DNA of 64,000 nucleotides from Actinoplanes italicus (GTDB taxonomy: Bacteria > Actinomycetota > Actinomycetes > Mycobacteriales > Micromonosporaceae): assembly GCF_003001815.1 (NCBI RefSeq), contig NZ_PVMZ01000003.1:434001-498000 (forward strand). Direction: 5' to 3'. The notes under the pieces are model-generated. The model did not search any database. It was given only the letters and a program-made list of their open reading frames with translations, and was not told the origin of the DNA. Each line of letters opens with the position of its first letter. Within the stretch, counting starts at the first letter, position 1. Shown piece by piece: positions 1 to 8,674 of this stretch. Both the position numbers and the translations under genes were made by a program.

Positions 1-573
1 GAGAGCCCGCTTGGCGTTCGACGAGGTGCAGACCACACCGTTGTTGCGCCCGACGAAGCCCTTGATGTCGGCGGACGAGTTCATGTACGTCACCGGCACG
101 ATCTGGTCGGTGATGCCGAGGTCCTCGAAGTGCTCCCAGGCCGTCTCGACCTGCCCGAGCACGGCCATGTCGGCCATCGAGCAGCCGGCCGCCAGGTCCG
201 GCAGGATCACGCGCTGCCCTGTACCGGTCAGGATGTCCGCACTCTCGGCCATGAAGTGCACGCCGCAGAACACGATGAACTCGGCGTCCGGCCGGGCCGC
301 GGCCTGCTGCGCGAGCTTGAAGGAGTCACCGGTGACGTCGGCGAACTGGATGACCTCGTCACGCTGGTAGTGATGTCCCAGGACGAACACGCGGTCGCCG
401 AGCGCGGCTTTCGCGGCGGTGGCGCGGGCCACCAGATCGGGGTCGCTGGGTGCGGGCAGATCGCCGGGGCAGTCCACCCCGCGCTCGCTCGCCGGATCGG
501 TGCCCTTGCCGAGCAGGAGCAGGGCCAGCGGGGTGTTCGAGGGTTCGGTCCAGGTCGACGTCACGTCAGTCAT
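1..573 (-). CDS. nadA: Quinolinate synthase NadA, 3' end cut by window edge
   Basis: Condenses iminoaspartate with dihydroxyacetone phosphate to quinolinate in de novo NAD synthesis; a cytosolic [4Fe-4S] enzyme. The 191 codons present begin at ATG 573 and remain open to base 1. Visible family motifs are GHHYQ (residues about 66-70), FCGVHFM (102-108) with the first cluster Cys, and GCSMAD (130-135). The C-terminal part with the remaining cluster cysteines lies outside the window. It is divergent from the glycerate kinase gene. Identification is firm; length cannot be judged. Confidence 0.95.
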   Translation of the reverse strand, partial: MTDVTSTWTEPSNTPLALLLLGKGTDPASERGVDCPGDLPAPSDPDLVARATAAKAALGDRVFVLGHHYQRDEVIQFADVTGDSFKLAQQAAARPDAEFIVFCGVHFMAESADILTGTGQRVILPDLAAGCSMADMAVLGQVETAWEHFEDLGITDQIVPVTYMNSSADIKGFVGRNNGVVCTSSNAKRAL

Positions 574-633
574 GTTCGCACAGCGGATGGGACGGTAGCT
601 GCGCGTGGATGAGTGTGCTGCCACACTCGCGGG

Positions 634-1740
634 GTGCGCGTACTGATCTGTCCGGACAAGTTCGCCGGCACCCTCTCCGCCCCCGAAGTCGCCCGAGCCG
701 TCGCCGACGGCTGGTCCGCTCCCGGTGACGTCCTCGTCCAGCGCCCGCTCGCCGACGGCGGCCCCGGTTTCGTCGAGGTGCTGGCCACCGCCCTCGACGG
801 CCGGCGCATCCCGGTCGACACGGTCGATCCACTGGGCCGTCCCGCCCGCGGCGAGATCCTGCTGGCCGGTGGCGTCGCCTATGTCGAGAGCGCCCAGGCG
901 TGCGGGCTCCACCTGCTGACGCCCGAGGAGAGAGACCCCAGGACCACCACGTCGTACGGCCTGGGCCTGCTGATCGCCGCGGCGGTGGAGTCCGGCGCGG
1001 CCGAGATCGTCGTGGGGCTCGGCGGCTCGGCGGTCAACGACGCCGGCGCCGGGATGCTGGCCGCTCTCGGCGCAGCCCCGCTGGACGTGGCCGGTTACGC
1101 CCTGCCGTACGGCGGAGCGGCCCTGGGCGCCGCGGTCTCGCTGGACGGAGTCCCGCAGCTGCGCCAGGCCCGCCTGGTCGCGGCGACCGACGTCGACAAC
1201 CCGCTGACCGGCCTGCACGGCGCCAGCAACGTCTTCGGCCCGCAGAAGGGCGCCTCCCGCGAGGACGTACTGCTGCTGGACGCAGCGCTGGAGCACTTCT
1301 CCGGTGTTCTGGAACGGGCCTTCGACGTCAAGGACCTGGCCGTGCAGCCGGGCGGGGGAGCGGCCGGCGGCATCGGTGCCGCGCTGATCGCGCTCGGTGG
1401 CCGGGTGACCTCGGGTATCAACCTGGTCACGAATCTGATCGGCCTGGACGCCGAACTCGACGCCGCCGACCTGGTGATCACCGGTGAGGGCTCGTTCGAC
1501 CACCAGTCGCTGCGCGGCAAGGTGGTGGCCGGGATCGCAGCCGGTGCCCGGGACCGTGGCCTGCCCTGCGTGGTGCTGGCCGGGCGCAACGAGACCGGTC
1601 AGCGTGAGGCCTCGGCCGCCGGGGTGACCGAGACGCACACTCTCGTGGAGCATTTCGGCAATGTCGAGACGGCTCTCGCTGAACCGGCCCGTGGCCTGCG
1701 TGAACTCGCCGCCCGGCTCGCCGGCCAGTGGAGCAGGTAG
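634..1740 (+). CDS. Glycerate kinase (GarK/GlxK family)
   Basis: Phosphorylates D-glycerate, feeding it into lower glycolysis. The protein (368 aa from GTG 634) starts MRVLICPDKFAGTL, the typical family N-terminus (PDKFKGT-like). It carries the glycine-rich GLGGSAVNDAGAG segment and, near the C-terminus, ITGEGSFDHQSLRGK, both hallmarks of the family. An in-frame GTG at 613 would add seven residues that do not resemble the family, so 634 is preferred. It precedes the erpA-like gene by 100 bases. Whether the product is 2- or 3-phosphoglycerate cannot be told from sequence alone. Confidence 0.93.
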   Translation: MRVLICPDKFAGTLSAPEVARAVADGWSAPGDVLVQRPLADGGPGFVEVLATALDGRRIPVDTVDPLGRPARGEILLAGGVAYVESAQACGLHLLTPEERDPRTTTSYGLGLLIAAAVESGAAEIVVGLGGSAVNDAGAGMLAALGAAPLDVAGYALPYGGAALGAAVSLDGVPQLRQARLVAATDVDNPLTGLHGASNVFGPQKGASREDVLLLDAALEHFSGVLERAFDVKDLAVQPGGGAAGGIGAALIALGGRVTSGINLVTNLIGLDAELDAADLVITGEGSFDHQSLRGKVVAGIAAGARDRGLPCVVLAGRNETGQREASAAGVTETHTLVEHFGNVETALAEPARGLRELAARLAGQWSR

Positions 1741-1840
1741 GTAGCGGGGTGATCTGCGTTCCCCCGGATTGGGAATCGGAGGGAATGGGGTTAGCGTTGC
1801 CTGGTACGGCACATGACCGCACCTGGCAGGGAGATACCTA

Positions 1841-2209
1841 GTGACCACTGAAGCGCACACCGAGTCGACCGAGGCGACTGCCCCGTCCGGCATCAACCTC
1901 ACCGACGTCGCCGCGGTGAAGGTCAAGGCCCTGATCGAGCAGGAAGGGCGCGACGACCTGCGCCTGCGCATCGCCGTACAGCCCGGTGGCTGCTCCGGCC
2001 TGCGCTACCAGCTCTTCTTCGACGAGCGTTCGCTCGACGGAGACGTCGTCAGCGACTTCGGCGGCGTCGAAGTCGTGGTGGACCGGATGAGCGCTCCCTA
2101 CCTGGCGGGCGCGACCATCGACTTCGCCGACCGCATCGACGCTCAGGGCTTCACGATCGACAACCCGAATGCGCAGAACTCCTGCGCCTGTGGTGACTCG
2201 TTCCACTGA
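1841..2209 (+). CDS. erpA: HesB/IscA-type iron-sulfur carrier (ErpA-like)
   Basis: A-type carrier that delivers Fe-S clusters to apoproteins in the cytosol. The 122-residue protein has the three invariant cysteines of the family: Cys51 in GGCSGLRY and Cys115/Cys117 in the C-terminal SCACGDSF. The GTG start at 1841 follows an AGGGAGA ribosome-binding site. A strong intrinsic terminator lies just downstream. Nearby genes build Fe-S and heme respiratory proteins (Rieske QcrA, NadA), which fits a client role, though that link is inferred. Confidence 0.94.
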   Translation: MTTEAHTESTEATAPSGINLTDVAAVKVKALIEQEGRDDLRLRIAVQPGGCSGLRYQLFFDERSLDGDVVSDFGGVEVVVDRMSAPYLAGATIDFADRIDAQGFTIDNPNAQNSCACGDSFH

Positions 2210-2225
2210 GCCGACAGCAACACCG

Positions 2226-2259
2226 AGACAGGCCGTCCCGTTAACGGGACGGCCTGTCT
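2226..2259 (+). terminator. Perfect 34-nt palindrome, intrinsic terminator
   Basis: The arms AGACAGGCCGTCCCGTT and AACGGGACGGCCTGTCT are exact reverse complements with no unpaired loop bases, 17 bases after the erpA-like stop codon. Such GC-rich hairpins without a long U-tract are usual actinobacterial terminators. Confidence 0.8.
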
Positions 2260-2322
2260 GCTGTAACCGACCGGTAGTCTCAACCCGTAACGCCCCCTGT
2301 TTCCCGACCCCCGAGGGCCGAC

Positions 2323-3300
2323 ATGAAGATCGCCGTCACCGGTTCGATCGCCACCGACCACCTGATGCACTTCCCCGGCAAGTTCGCCGAGCAGCTCATC
2401 GCGGACCAGTTGCACAAGGTCTCGCTCTCCTTCCTCGTCGACGATCTGGTGGTCCGGCGCGGTGGCGTGGCTCCGAACATCGCGTTCGGCATGGCCAAGC
2501 TGGGTCTGCGGCCGATCCTGGTCGGTGCGGTCGGTGCGGACTTCGCCGACTACCGGTCGTGGCTCGAGCGGCACGGCGTCGACTGTGACTCGGTGCACAT
2601 CAGCGACGTGGCGCACACCGCCCGGTTCGTCTGCACCACCGACGACGACCTGAACCAGATCGCCTCGTTCTACGCGGGCGCGATGGCCGAGGCGCGCAAC
2701 ATCGAGCTGGCGCCGGTGAGCGAGCGGGCCGGTGGCCTGGACCTGGTGCTGGTCGGCGCGAACGACCCGGCCGCCATGATCCGGCACTCCCAGGAGTGCC
2801 GTGAGCGCGGTTACCGGTTCATCGCGGACCCGTCGCAGCAGCTCGCCCGGATGGACGGCTCCGACGTGCTGAGCCTGATCAGCGGCGCGGAGTACCTGAT
2901 GACCAACGAGTACGAGCGGTCCCTGCTGGAGACCAAGGCCGGCCTCACCGGTGACCAGGTGCTCGAGCAGGTACGGGTCCGCGTGACCACGCTCGGCAAG
3001 GACGGCGTCGAGATCACCGGGCGCGACATCGAGCGTATCCACGTGCCGGTCATCCCGGGTGTGATCGGCGAGGACCCGACGGGTGTCGGCGACGGCTTCC
3101 GGGCCGGCTTCTTCGCGGCCGTCTCCTGGGGTCTCGGGCTCGAGCGGGCCGCGCAGGTCGGCTCGCTGGTGGCGGCGCTGGTGCTGGAGACCATCGGCAC
3201 CCAGGAGTACGACATCCGCCCCTCCGACTTCAGCAAGCGGCTGTCCGAGGCGTACGGCGAAGAGGCGGCTGCCGAGATCGCGCCCTTCCTCCCGGCGTGA
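2323..3300 (+). CDS. PfkB-family sugar/nucleoside kinase, probable adenosine kinase
   Basis: Phosphorylates adenosine (or a sugar) with ATP. The 325-residue protein has the PfkB signature: di-glycine G47-G48 in RRGGVAPN and the C-terminal DPTGVGDGFRAGF (251-263) with catalytic Asp257. Its N-terminus (MKIAVTGSIATDHLM) and gene position before ctaC match mycobacterial Rv2202c, known as adenosine kinase, hence the substrate call. That is based on remembered family similarity; a related carbohydrate kinase cannot be excluded. Confidence 0.88.
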   Translation: MKIAVTGSIATDHLMHFPGKFAEQLIADQLHKVSLSFLVDDLVVRRGGVAPNIAFGMAKLGLRPILVGAVGADFADYRSWLERHGVDCDSVHISDVAHTARFVCTTDDDLNQIASFYAGAMAEARNIELAPVSERAGGLDLVLVGANDPAAMIRHSQECRERGYRFIADPSQQLARMDGSDVLSLISGAEYLMTNEYERSLLETKAGLTGDQVLEQVRVRVTTLGKDGVEITGRDIERIHVPVIPGVIGEDPTGVGDGFRAGFFAAVSWGLGLERAAQVGSLVAALVLETIGTQEYDIRPSDFSKRLSEAYGEEAAAEIAPFLPA

Positions 3301-3318
3301 GGGCGTAGACCTCAAGTC

Positions 3319-3819
3319 ATGGTTCTAGCGGTTTTCGCCGGTCTCCCCGGAGTCGGCAAGAGCACCCTGGCCGCCGCGGTCGCAGCCGAGCTGCCCGCGG
3401 CGGTCCTCGCCGTCGACACGGTCGACTTCACCCTGCAGCGATACGGGGTGCACGAGCCACGGCCCGGCTTCGCCGCCTACGGTGTGGTCGCCGCGCTCGC
3501 CGAGGAGCAGATCAGGATCGGTCACCACGTGATCATCGACGCGGTCAACCCGGTCAAGGCGGCCCGCGAGCTGTGGACCGATCTGGCCGACCGGATGCGG
3601 GTTCCGCTGCGCGTGGTCGAGGTGGTCTGCGGCGACGACGTGGAGCACCGCCGCCGGGTCGAGGAGCGTTACAAGGCCCGCGATCACGAGGGCGTCCCGG
3701 ACTGGGTGCGCGTCCTGGAGCGCCAGGCCGAGTACGAGCCCTACCTGGGCCCGCGCCTGGTCGTCGACACCCACCTGGCCAAGGACCCGGTCCCGCAGGT
3801 CATCGACTATCTCAGGTGA
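3319..3819 (+). CDS. P-loop kinase-like ATP-binding protein
   Basis: A 166-residue P-loop protein with Walker A GLPGVGKST at residues 8-16 and a following VDTVDF strand. It resembles small AAA_33/zeta-type kinases that phosphorylate small molecules, but the substrate is unknown. Arg/Lys-rich stretches HRRRVEERYKARDH could form the lid. The start is 19 bases after the adenosine kinase stop, so the two are probably cotranscribed. No antitoxin-like partner is adjacent, so a zeta-toxin role is unlikely. Confidence 0.82.
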   Translation: MVLAVFAGLPGVGKSTLAAAVAAELPAAVLAVDTVDFTLQRYGVHEPRPGFAAYGVVAALAEEQIRIGHHVIIDAVNPVKAARELWTDLADRMRVPLRVVEVVCGDDVEHRRRVEERYKARDHEGVPDWVRVLERQAEYEPYLGPRLVVDTHLAKDPVPQVIDYLR

Positions 3820-4021
3820 TCTTTCGTACGTCGTAGGCGTGGCCGTCGGCCGCGACGAACTCCTGGCCCTTCATCCGGCACCAGGCGGGGATGTCGCCGG
3901 CCGCGGCCGGGTCGTCGGCGAGCACCCGTACGATCTCGCCGATCTCTGCCTGCGGCATCGCTTTCGCCAGCCGGATCACCGGAATCGGGCAGCGTAGCCC
4001 ACGGCAGTCGAGGGTGATCAG
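3812..4021 (-). CDS. tusA: TusA-family sulfur carrier, possible CTG start
   Basis: Small sulfur-relay protein of 69 aa. It begins ITLDCRGLRCPIPVIRL, containing the family core with the persulfide-carrying Cys of RCP (Cys11) and an extra Cys6. No ATG, GTG or TTG is available at the right place. A strong AAGGAGG, seven bases upstream, positions a CTG at 4021-4019 as the start, and this CTG overlaps the stop of the upstream cysteine desulfurase gene. The pair therefore looks translationally coupled: the desulfurase would load sulfur onto TusA. The product identity is firm; the start codon is inferred. Confidence 0.85.
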   Translation of the reverse strand: MITLDCRGLRCPIPVIRLAKAMPQAEIGEIVRVLADDPAAAGDIPAWCRMKGQEFVAADGHAYDVRKIT

Positions 4022-5163
4022 ATCCCGGCCTCCTTCCGGATGCCGGCCACCAGCTCCGGCAGCACGGCCAGGAACCGTTCGACGTCCGCCTCGGACGTGT
4101 CCCGGTGCAGCGAGACCCGCACGTTGCCGTGACTGAGAACACCCATCGCCTCCAGCACATGACTGGGACGCAGCGTCGACGACGTGCAGGATGAACCGGA
4201 CGAGACGGCGAATCCGTGCCGGTCCAGGGCGTGCAGCAGCGCCTCCCCGTCCACATAGAGGCAGCTGAACGTCACCAGGTGCGGCAGCCGGTCCACCGGG
4301 TCGCCGACGATCTCCACGTCCGGCACGGTGGCCGCGACACGCTCGCGGATCCGGTCCACGAGCGGGCTCAGCCGCGCCGCCTCGGCCTGCGCCTCACTCA
4401 CCACGGCACGCAGGCTCGCGGCCGCCGCGACCACTTCCGGGAGGGCGAGCGCGCCCGGGTTCCCGGGGCGATGAAGATCATCAGAGGGGTACGGGGAAAG
4501 CCAGCGCACACCTTTGCGGACCACCAGCACGCCCACTCCCGGCGGTCCGCCCCATTTGTGCGCGCTCGCGCTCAGCAGCGACCAGCCGGAAGGGATCGGC
4601 GCCCGGCCGACGATCTGGGCGGCGTCCACGAAGAGCGGCACGCCCGCGTCGGCGCAGAACCCGGCCGCGGCCGACACCGGCTGCACCGTTCCCACCTCGT
4701 GACTGGCGCCGATCAGGCTCGCCAGCGCCACTCCGCCGGCCTGGACCGCGTCCGCCCAGGCGTCCAGGTCGAGCCGGCCCAGCCGGTCCACGCCGACCTC
4801 CACCGCGTCGGCGGTGCGGGCCGCGTGCAGGACGGCCGAGTGCTCGATCGCCGAGTGGACCAGGGTGCGGCCGGCCCGTTTCCGGCCACCCAGGCCGCCG
4901 AGGATTGCCGCCTGCGCGGCCGCGGTGCCCGACGGCCAGAAGGTGAGCTCGTCCGGGCGTACACCCAGAATCTCGGCGACCACCGCGGTGGCCGCGTCGC
5001 GCAGTTGCTGGGCCCGCCGCCCCGCCGCGTAGAGCTTTGCCGGGTCGGCCCATCCGTCGGAGAGGGCGGCCAGCAGTGCCTCACGCGCTACCGGATGCAG
5101 GGGCGCCGCGGTAGCGGCGTCCAGGTAAGCGTGCGCCCCGGCCGGATCGCCTGTGTAATCCAC
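4018..5163 (-). CDS. Cysteine desulfurase (NifS/IscS-like, PLP enzyme)
   Basis: Removes sulfur from L-cysteine to give alanine and an enzyme persulfide. The 381-residue protein shows PLP Asp180 (FVDAAQ), Schiff-base Lys203 in SASAHKWGG, His108, and the persulfide Cys326 in SSGSSCTSS. GTG start at 5163. It lies directly upstream of, and overlaps, the tusA-like gene, so it most likely feeds a TusA sulfur relay (for example tRNA thiolation) rather than a SUF-type cluster machine; no IscU-type scaffold is near. It is divergent from ctaC. Confidence 0.92.
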   Translation of the reverse strand: MDYTGDPAGAHAYLDAATAAPLHPVAREALLAALSDGWADPAKLYAAGRRAQQLRDAATAVVAEILGVRPDELTFWPSGTAAAQAAILGGLGGRKRAGRTLVHSAIEHSAVLHAARTADAVEVGVDRLGRLDLDAWADAVQAGGVALASLIGASHEVGTVQPVSAAAGFCADAGVPLFVDAAQIVGRAPIPSGWSLLSASAHKWGGPPGVGVLVVRKGVRWLSPYPSDDLHRPGNPGALALPEVVAAAASLRAVVSEAQAEAARLSPLVDRIRERVAATVPDVEIVGDPVDRLPHLVTFSCLYVDGEALLHALDRHGFAVSSGSSCTSSTLRPSHVLEAMGVLSHGNVRVSLHRDTSEADVERFLAVLPELVAGIRKEAGI

Positions 5164-5319
5164 ACACGGAACGGTATCGTCCGGTTGTCCGGGTGTTTTC
5201 CGCGACGGCCCCCCGGTGGCGGGCGGACCGTTCCTGGTCGAGTAGTGTGCGACCGTCGGTGAGCCTTGCCGCCAGGTGTCCGGTTTCGGCAGGCGGCGCT
5301 GCTAAGGAGGCAGAAGCAG

Positions 5320-6261
5320 GTGGGCGCAAGGAGTTCGGCCTCTAGGCCGCGGGCAGTGGGCCGGGCGGCCGGGCTGGGTCTCGGCGGCGCGACGCTGCTG
5401 GTGCTGCTCTCGGGCTGTTCGATCGCGGACTGGGGCGACGCATTCGGCCACTTCGGCTGGCCGAGCCGGGGCATCAGCCTCCAGGCACACGAGATGTATG
5501 ACCTCTGGATCGCGTCGACCATCGCGGCCCTCACGGTCGGCGTCGGTGTGTGGGGCCTGATCTTCTGGTGCGTGATCCGGTATCGCAAGCGCGGCGACGA
5601 GCTGCCCGTGCAGACCCGGTTCAACATGCCGATGGAGATCCTCTACACGGTCACGCCGGTCCTGATCGTCGCGGTGCTCTTCTACTACACCGCGATCGTG
5701 CAGACCAACGTCGACAAGCTGTCGAAGAACCCCGACCAGGTCGTCGAGGTCGTCGCGTTCAAGTGGAACTGGCAGTTCAACTACCGCGACGGGATGGGCG
5801 AGGAAGCCGAGACGGTCGCCTCGACCGTCGGCTCATCCGACGTGATCCCGCTGCTGGTGCTGCCGGTCGGCCAGAAGATCCGGTTCGAGGAGACCAGCAA
5901 GGACGTCATCCACTCGTTCTGGGTGCCGGAGATGCTGTTCAAGCGGGACGTGTTCCCGGGCAACGTGCGCAACGTGTTCGAGGTGACCCTCGACAAGGAG
6001 GGCCGCTACGTCGGCCGGTGCGCCGAGCTGTGCGGCACCTACCACGCCTTCATGAACTTCGAGCTGGTCGTCGTCTCGCCGGAGAAGTTCGACCAGTTCC
6101 TCGAGGCGAAGAAGTCGGGCTCGTCGACCCAGGAGGCGATGGGGGCGATCGGGTACACCGGCAACGAGGTGTACGCGACCAAGACCTCGCCGTTCAACAC
6201 CCGGCGCCAGGCGCACACCTGGAACCAGCCCGAGACCGTAGCCGCAGGGAAGCAGGACTGA
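5320..6261 (+). CDS. ctaC: Cytochrome c oxidase subunit II (lipoprotein, CuA site)
   Basis: Accepts electrons at the CuA centre of the aa3 oxidase. The 313-residue protein has a lipoprotein signal (LVLLSGCS, Cys33), two membrane helices (about 60-85 and 105-125), then a periplasmic cupredoxin domain with the CuA ligand motif GRCAELCGTYHAFM. GTG 5320 is chosen because a perfect AAGGAGG lies ten bases upstream; the longer reading frame from 5266 lacks any site. Followed after one base by ctaF. Divergent from the desulfurase gene. Confidence 0.96.
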   Translation: MGARSSASRPRAVGRAAGLGLGGATLLVLLSGCSIADWGDAFGHFGWPSRGISLQAHEMYDLWIASTIAALTVGVGVWGLIFWCVIRYRKRGDELPVQTRFNMPMEILYTVTPVLIVAVLFYYTAIVQTNVDKLSKNPDQVVEVVAFKWNWQFNYRDGMGEEAETVASTVGSSDVIPLLVLPVGQKIRFEETSKDVIHSFWVPEMLFKRDVFPGNVRNVFEVTLDKEGRYVGRCAELCGTYHAFMNFELVVVSPEKFDQFLEAKKSGSSTQEAMGAIGYTGNEVYATKTSPFNTRRQAHTWNQPETVAAGKQD

Positions 6262-6262
6262 C

Positions 6263-6730
6263 GTGAGGACCGAGTACAAGATCTTCGCCGCGGTCGCCGC
6301 GTTCCTGTTCGCCGCGGCAGCCGTCTACGGGGTCTACACCCTCAACACCGGGAACATCTCGGGCACCGATCCCGACGCGGCCGGTTTCCGGGGCGGCACC
6401 GAGTGGGTCGGCGTCGTCGCCCTGATCCTTTCCGGTCTGCTCTGCTCGATGTGCGCCGGCTTCTTCTGGTTCGTCGCCCGCCGTATCGACCTGCGGCCGG
6501 AGGACCGGGAGGACGGCGAGATCGCCGAGGGCGCCGGCGAGGTCGGCTTCTTCAGCCCGGGCAGCTACTGGCCGTTCGGTATCGCCCTGTCGGCGGCCGT
6601 GGCCGGTCTCGGCCTGGTGTTCTGGATGTGGTGGCTGGTGGCCTTCGGCCTGATCTGCGTGATCGTCACGTCGTGCGGCCTGCTCTTCGAGTACTACTCG
6701 GGCACCCGCCATCCGGAAGCCCACCTCTGA
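6263..6730 (+). CDS. ctaF: Actinobacterial cytochrome c oxidase subunit IV (CtaF)
   Basis: Small membrane subunit of the actinobacterial bcc-aa3 supercomplex. 155 residues with four predicted helices (about 6-26, 46-70, 100-118, 120-142), no cofactor ligands, typical of CtaF. GTG 6263 begins one base after the ctaC stop, so the genes are cotranscribed. The transcript ends at the hairpin 6742-6787. Confidence 0.92.
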   Translation: MRTEYKIFAAVAAFLFAAAAVYGVYTLNTGNISGTDPDAAGFRGGTEWVGVVALILSGLLCSMCAGFFWFVARRIDLRPEDREDGEIAEGAGEVGFFSPGSYWPFGIALSAAVAGLGLVFWMWWLVAFGLICVIVTSCGLLFEYYSGTRHPEAHL

Positions 6731-6741
6731 TCTGACTGTTC

Positions 6742-6787
6742 GACGTCGAAGGCCCGCATCCCCTCGGGGGTGCGGGCCTTCGACGTC
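6742..6787. terminator. Long hairpin between convergent ctaF and small Cys-rich gene
   Basis: Arms GACGTCGAAGGCCCGCA and TGCGGGCCTTCGACGTC (17 bp, perfect) around a 12-nt loop. It sits between two convergent genes and can terminate both. Confidence 0.82.
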
Positions 6788-6789
6788 TG

Positions 6790-6993
6790 TCAGGCTGCGG
6801 TGCGCTGTGCGGGCGCTATGCGTCTGCCCTTACCGGGCATCCAGAGGTGTACGACGATCGGGGCGACCACCTCGGCGGCGCCGCAGCGGGTACAGACCAG
6901 CTCGGGGCACTCGTCGTGGCCGTCCTCGCAGGGCGGCACCTCGAAGAGCATGTCGCCGTCGCAGATGACGCATCGGAGTTCGCGTTCCTGCAC
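6790..6993 (-). CDS. Small Cys-rich protein, putative zinc-ribbon
   Basis: 67 residues with CVICDGD near the N-terminus and CTRC in the middle, spaced as in zinc ribbons, plus CEDGHDEC between them. GTG 6993 is preceded by GAAGGAGA eight bases upstream, which supports it as a real gene. It resembles small conserved actinobacterial proteins of unknown function. It is convergent with ctaF and lies downstream of, but separate from, trpD. Function unknown. Confidence 0.65.
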   Translation of the reverse strand: MQERELRCVICDGDMLFEVPPCEDGHDECPELVCTRCGAAEVVAPIVVHLWMPGKGRRIAPAQRTAA

Positions 6994-7102
6994 GGGTGTC
7001 TCCTTCAGGGGAAGGTGGAATTACCCGAATGTCCTTCAGGACATTGTCACGTGAATCGGACGTAGTCGGGCATTCGCAGCGGCGTGTTGAAGGAATTCCC
7101 GA

Positions 7103-8161
7103 TTACTCGGCGGCCTTGGCGGCCTGCGCGGCCGTCACCCAGCGCTCCAGCTGAGCGGCCGTGGCGCCGGAGTCGATCGCCTCGGCAGCCCGCTCGATCC
7201 CGGCCCGCAGCGTCTCCCGGAAATCGCCCGGAAAGCCACTCTGCGCCGCGAACGCGCCTGCCGCGTTCAGGACCACCGCGTCCCGCACCGGACCGCTCTC
7301 ACCGGCGAACAGGCGGTGCGCGACGTCGGCGTTGAACGCCACCTCGCCGCCCCGCAGATCCGCCGGCTGGCTGCGCGCCAGGCCCAGCTCCACCGAGTCC
7401 AGCAGCAGCTCCTCGACCTTGCCGTCCCGGGCCATCCAGACCCGGGTGGGCGCCGCGGTGGTGAACTCGTCCAGGCCGTCCTCGCCGCGGACCACCAGCG
7501 CCGAGTCGCCGCGCTGGGCGAACACCTCGGCCATCACCGGCGCCATCCGCGGGTCGAAGCACCCGACCATGGCCGAGGTGGGCCGGGCCGGGTTGGTCAG
7601 CGGGCCGAGCACGTTGAAGAACGTGGGCACGCCCAGCTCGCGCCGGGTGACGGCGGCGTGCCGCATGCCGGGGTGGTAGCGGGCCGCGAAGCAGAAGCCG
7701 ATGCCGGCCTCGGCGACCGACCGGGCCACGCCGGCCGGGCCCAGGTCGAGCGGCAGGCCGAAGTGCTCCAGCAGGTCGGCCGAGCCGGTCGTCGACGAGG
7801 CCGACCGGTTGCCGTGCTTGACCACCGGCACCCCGGCGGAGGCCACCACGATCGCGGCCAGGGTGGAGATGTTGACCGTGTTGGCCCGGTCGCCGCCGGT
7901 GCCGACCACGTCGACCGCGCTGGTCCGGGTCTCCTCCGGGAGCCGGACCAGCGTGGCACTGGCGATCATCGCCTCGACCAGGCCGGCCAGCTCCGACGGG
8001 GTCTCACCCTTGGCCCGCAGCGCCACCGCGAACCCGGCTATCTGCACCGGGGTCGCGTTGCCGGCCATGATCTCGCCCATGGCCCACGCGGTGTCCGCGG
8101 TGGCGAGCTCCTCGCCACGCAGCAGGGCGCTCGTCAGATTGGGCCAGGTGCGTGCGCCCAT
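7103..8161 (-). CDS. trpD: Anthranilate phosphoribosyltransferase
   Basis: Transfers phosphoribosyl from PRPP to anthranilate, second step of tryptophan synthesis. The 352-residue protein carries [14 protein letters not shown] (PRPP binding), [15 protein letters not shown], and the metal-binding ED near [11 protein letters not shown] 8161 gives a family-typical N-terminus ([12 protein letters not shown]); the open frame upstream to 8497 is a non-coding extension. No other trp gene is adjacent and I saw no attenuator. It is the last gene of an apparent pair with the receiver-like gene upstream. Confidence 0.95.
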   Translation of the reverse strand: MGARTWPNLTSALLRGEELATADTAWAMGEIMAGNATPVQIAGFAVALRAKGETPSELAGLVEAMIASATLVRLPEETRTSAVDVVGTGGDRANTVNISTLAAIVVASAGVPVVKHGNRSASSTTGSADLLEHFGLPLDLGPAGVARSVAEAGIGFCFAARYHPGMRHAAVTRRELGVPTFFNVLGPLTNPARPTSAMVGCFDPRMAPVMAEVFAQRGDSALVVRGEDGLDEFTTAAPTRVWMARDGKVEELLLDSVELGLARSQPADLRGGEVAFNADVAHRLFAGESGPVRDAVVLNAAGAFAAQSGFPGDFRETLRAGIERAAEAIDSGATAAQLERWVTAAQAAKAAE

Positions 8162-8199
8162 GGCGCTGCCTCCAGGGGTTATGTGTCGGTTTGTCGACG

Positions 8200-8625
8200 T
8201 CAGCGGGGAATGGTGCCCAGGGTCCCCAGCGGGATCGCCCCGTCGCGGCGCGCGCGGAGCAGTCCGGCCACCGTCTGCCCGGTCGTGACCGGGTCCAGCG
8301 GAGCCACCAGGGTCGCGTCCACCTGCGCGTAGGCCGCGAGCCAGCGGTCCGCGGCCCGGGCGATCACGACGCACGTGGGCGGGGGGTTGAGGTACTCGTC
8401 CTTGGTCTGGCGAGCGATCCCGATGCCGCCGGCGGGGGTCGCCTCGCCGTCCAGCATCATCAGATCGATCTCGTACTCGTCGAGCAGGCGGCGGCACTCT
8501 TCCCAGGTGGAAGCCTCCGCGAACTCGACCTTCAGATCAGCGGCGGGCCGCGTGCCGATGGCGAGCCGGATCCGGTCTCGCACCGCCGCGTCATCGCTGT
8601 AGAGCAGAACGGTGTACTCGCTCAT
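8200..8625 (-). CDS. Degenerate response-regulator receiver protein
   Basis: 141 residues forming a single receiver-like fold without an output domain. The acidic pair (Asp11-Asp12) and a phospho-acceptor-like Asp59 (MMLDGEA) are present, but the otherwise invariant Lys-Pro of receivers is Ala-Pro here (VAPLDP, residues 107-112). That suggests a pseudo-receiver that does not switch by normal phosphotransfer. ATG 8625 is chosen for the GAGGTGG eight bases upstream; a GTG at 8637 is also in frame. It lies 38 bases before trpD, so the two may be cotranscribed. Partner unknown. Confidence 0.78.
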   Translation of the reverse strand: MSEYTVLLYSDDAAVRDRIRLAIGTRPAADLKVEFAEASTWEECRRLLDEYEIDLMMLDGEATPAGGIGIARQTKDEYLNPPPTCVVIARAADRWLAAYAQVDATLVAPLDPVTTGQTVAGLLRARRDGAIPLGTLGTIPR

Positions 8626-8674
8626 CTTGTGCCCCACCTCACGTCCTAGGTCCCGGGGGATCGTACCGAACTTG

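Noticed and set aside
3319..3819. Zeta-type toxin of a toxin-antitoxin module
   Set aside because: P-loop kinase features only; no epsilon-like antitoxin is adjacent and the gene is in a metabolic run.
7000..7102. trp attenuator/leader peptide
   Set aside because: This is downstream of trpD; upstream of trpD there is no Trp-codon leader or attenuator hairpin.
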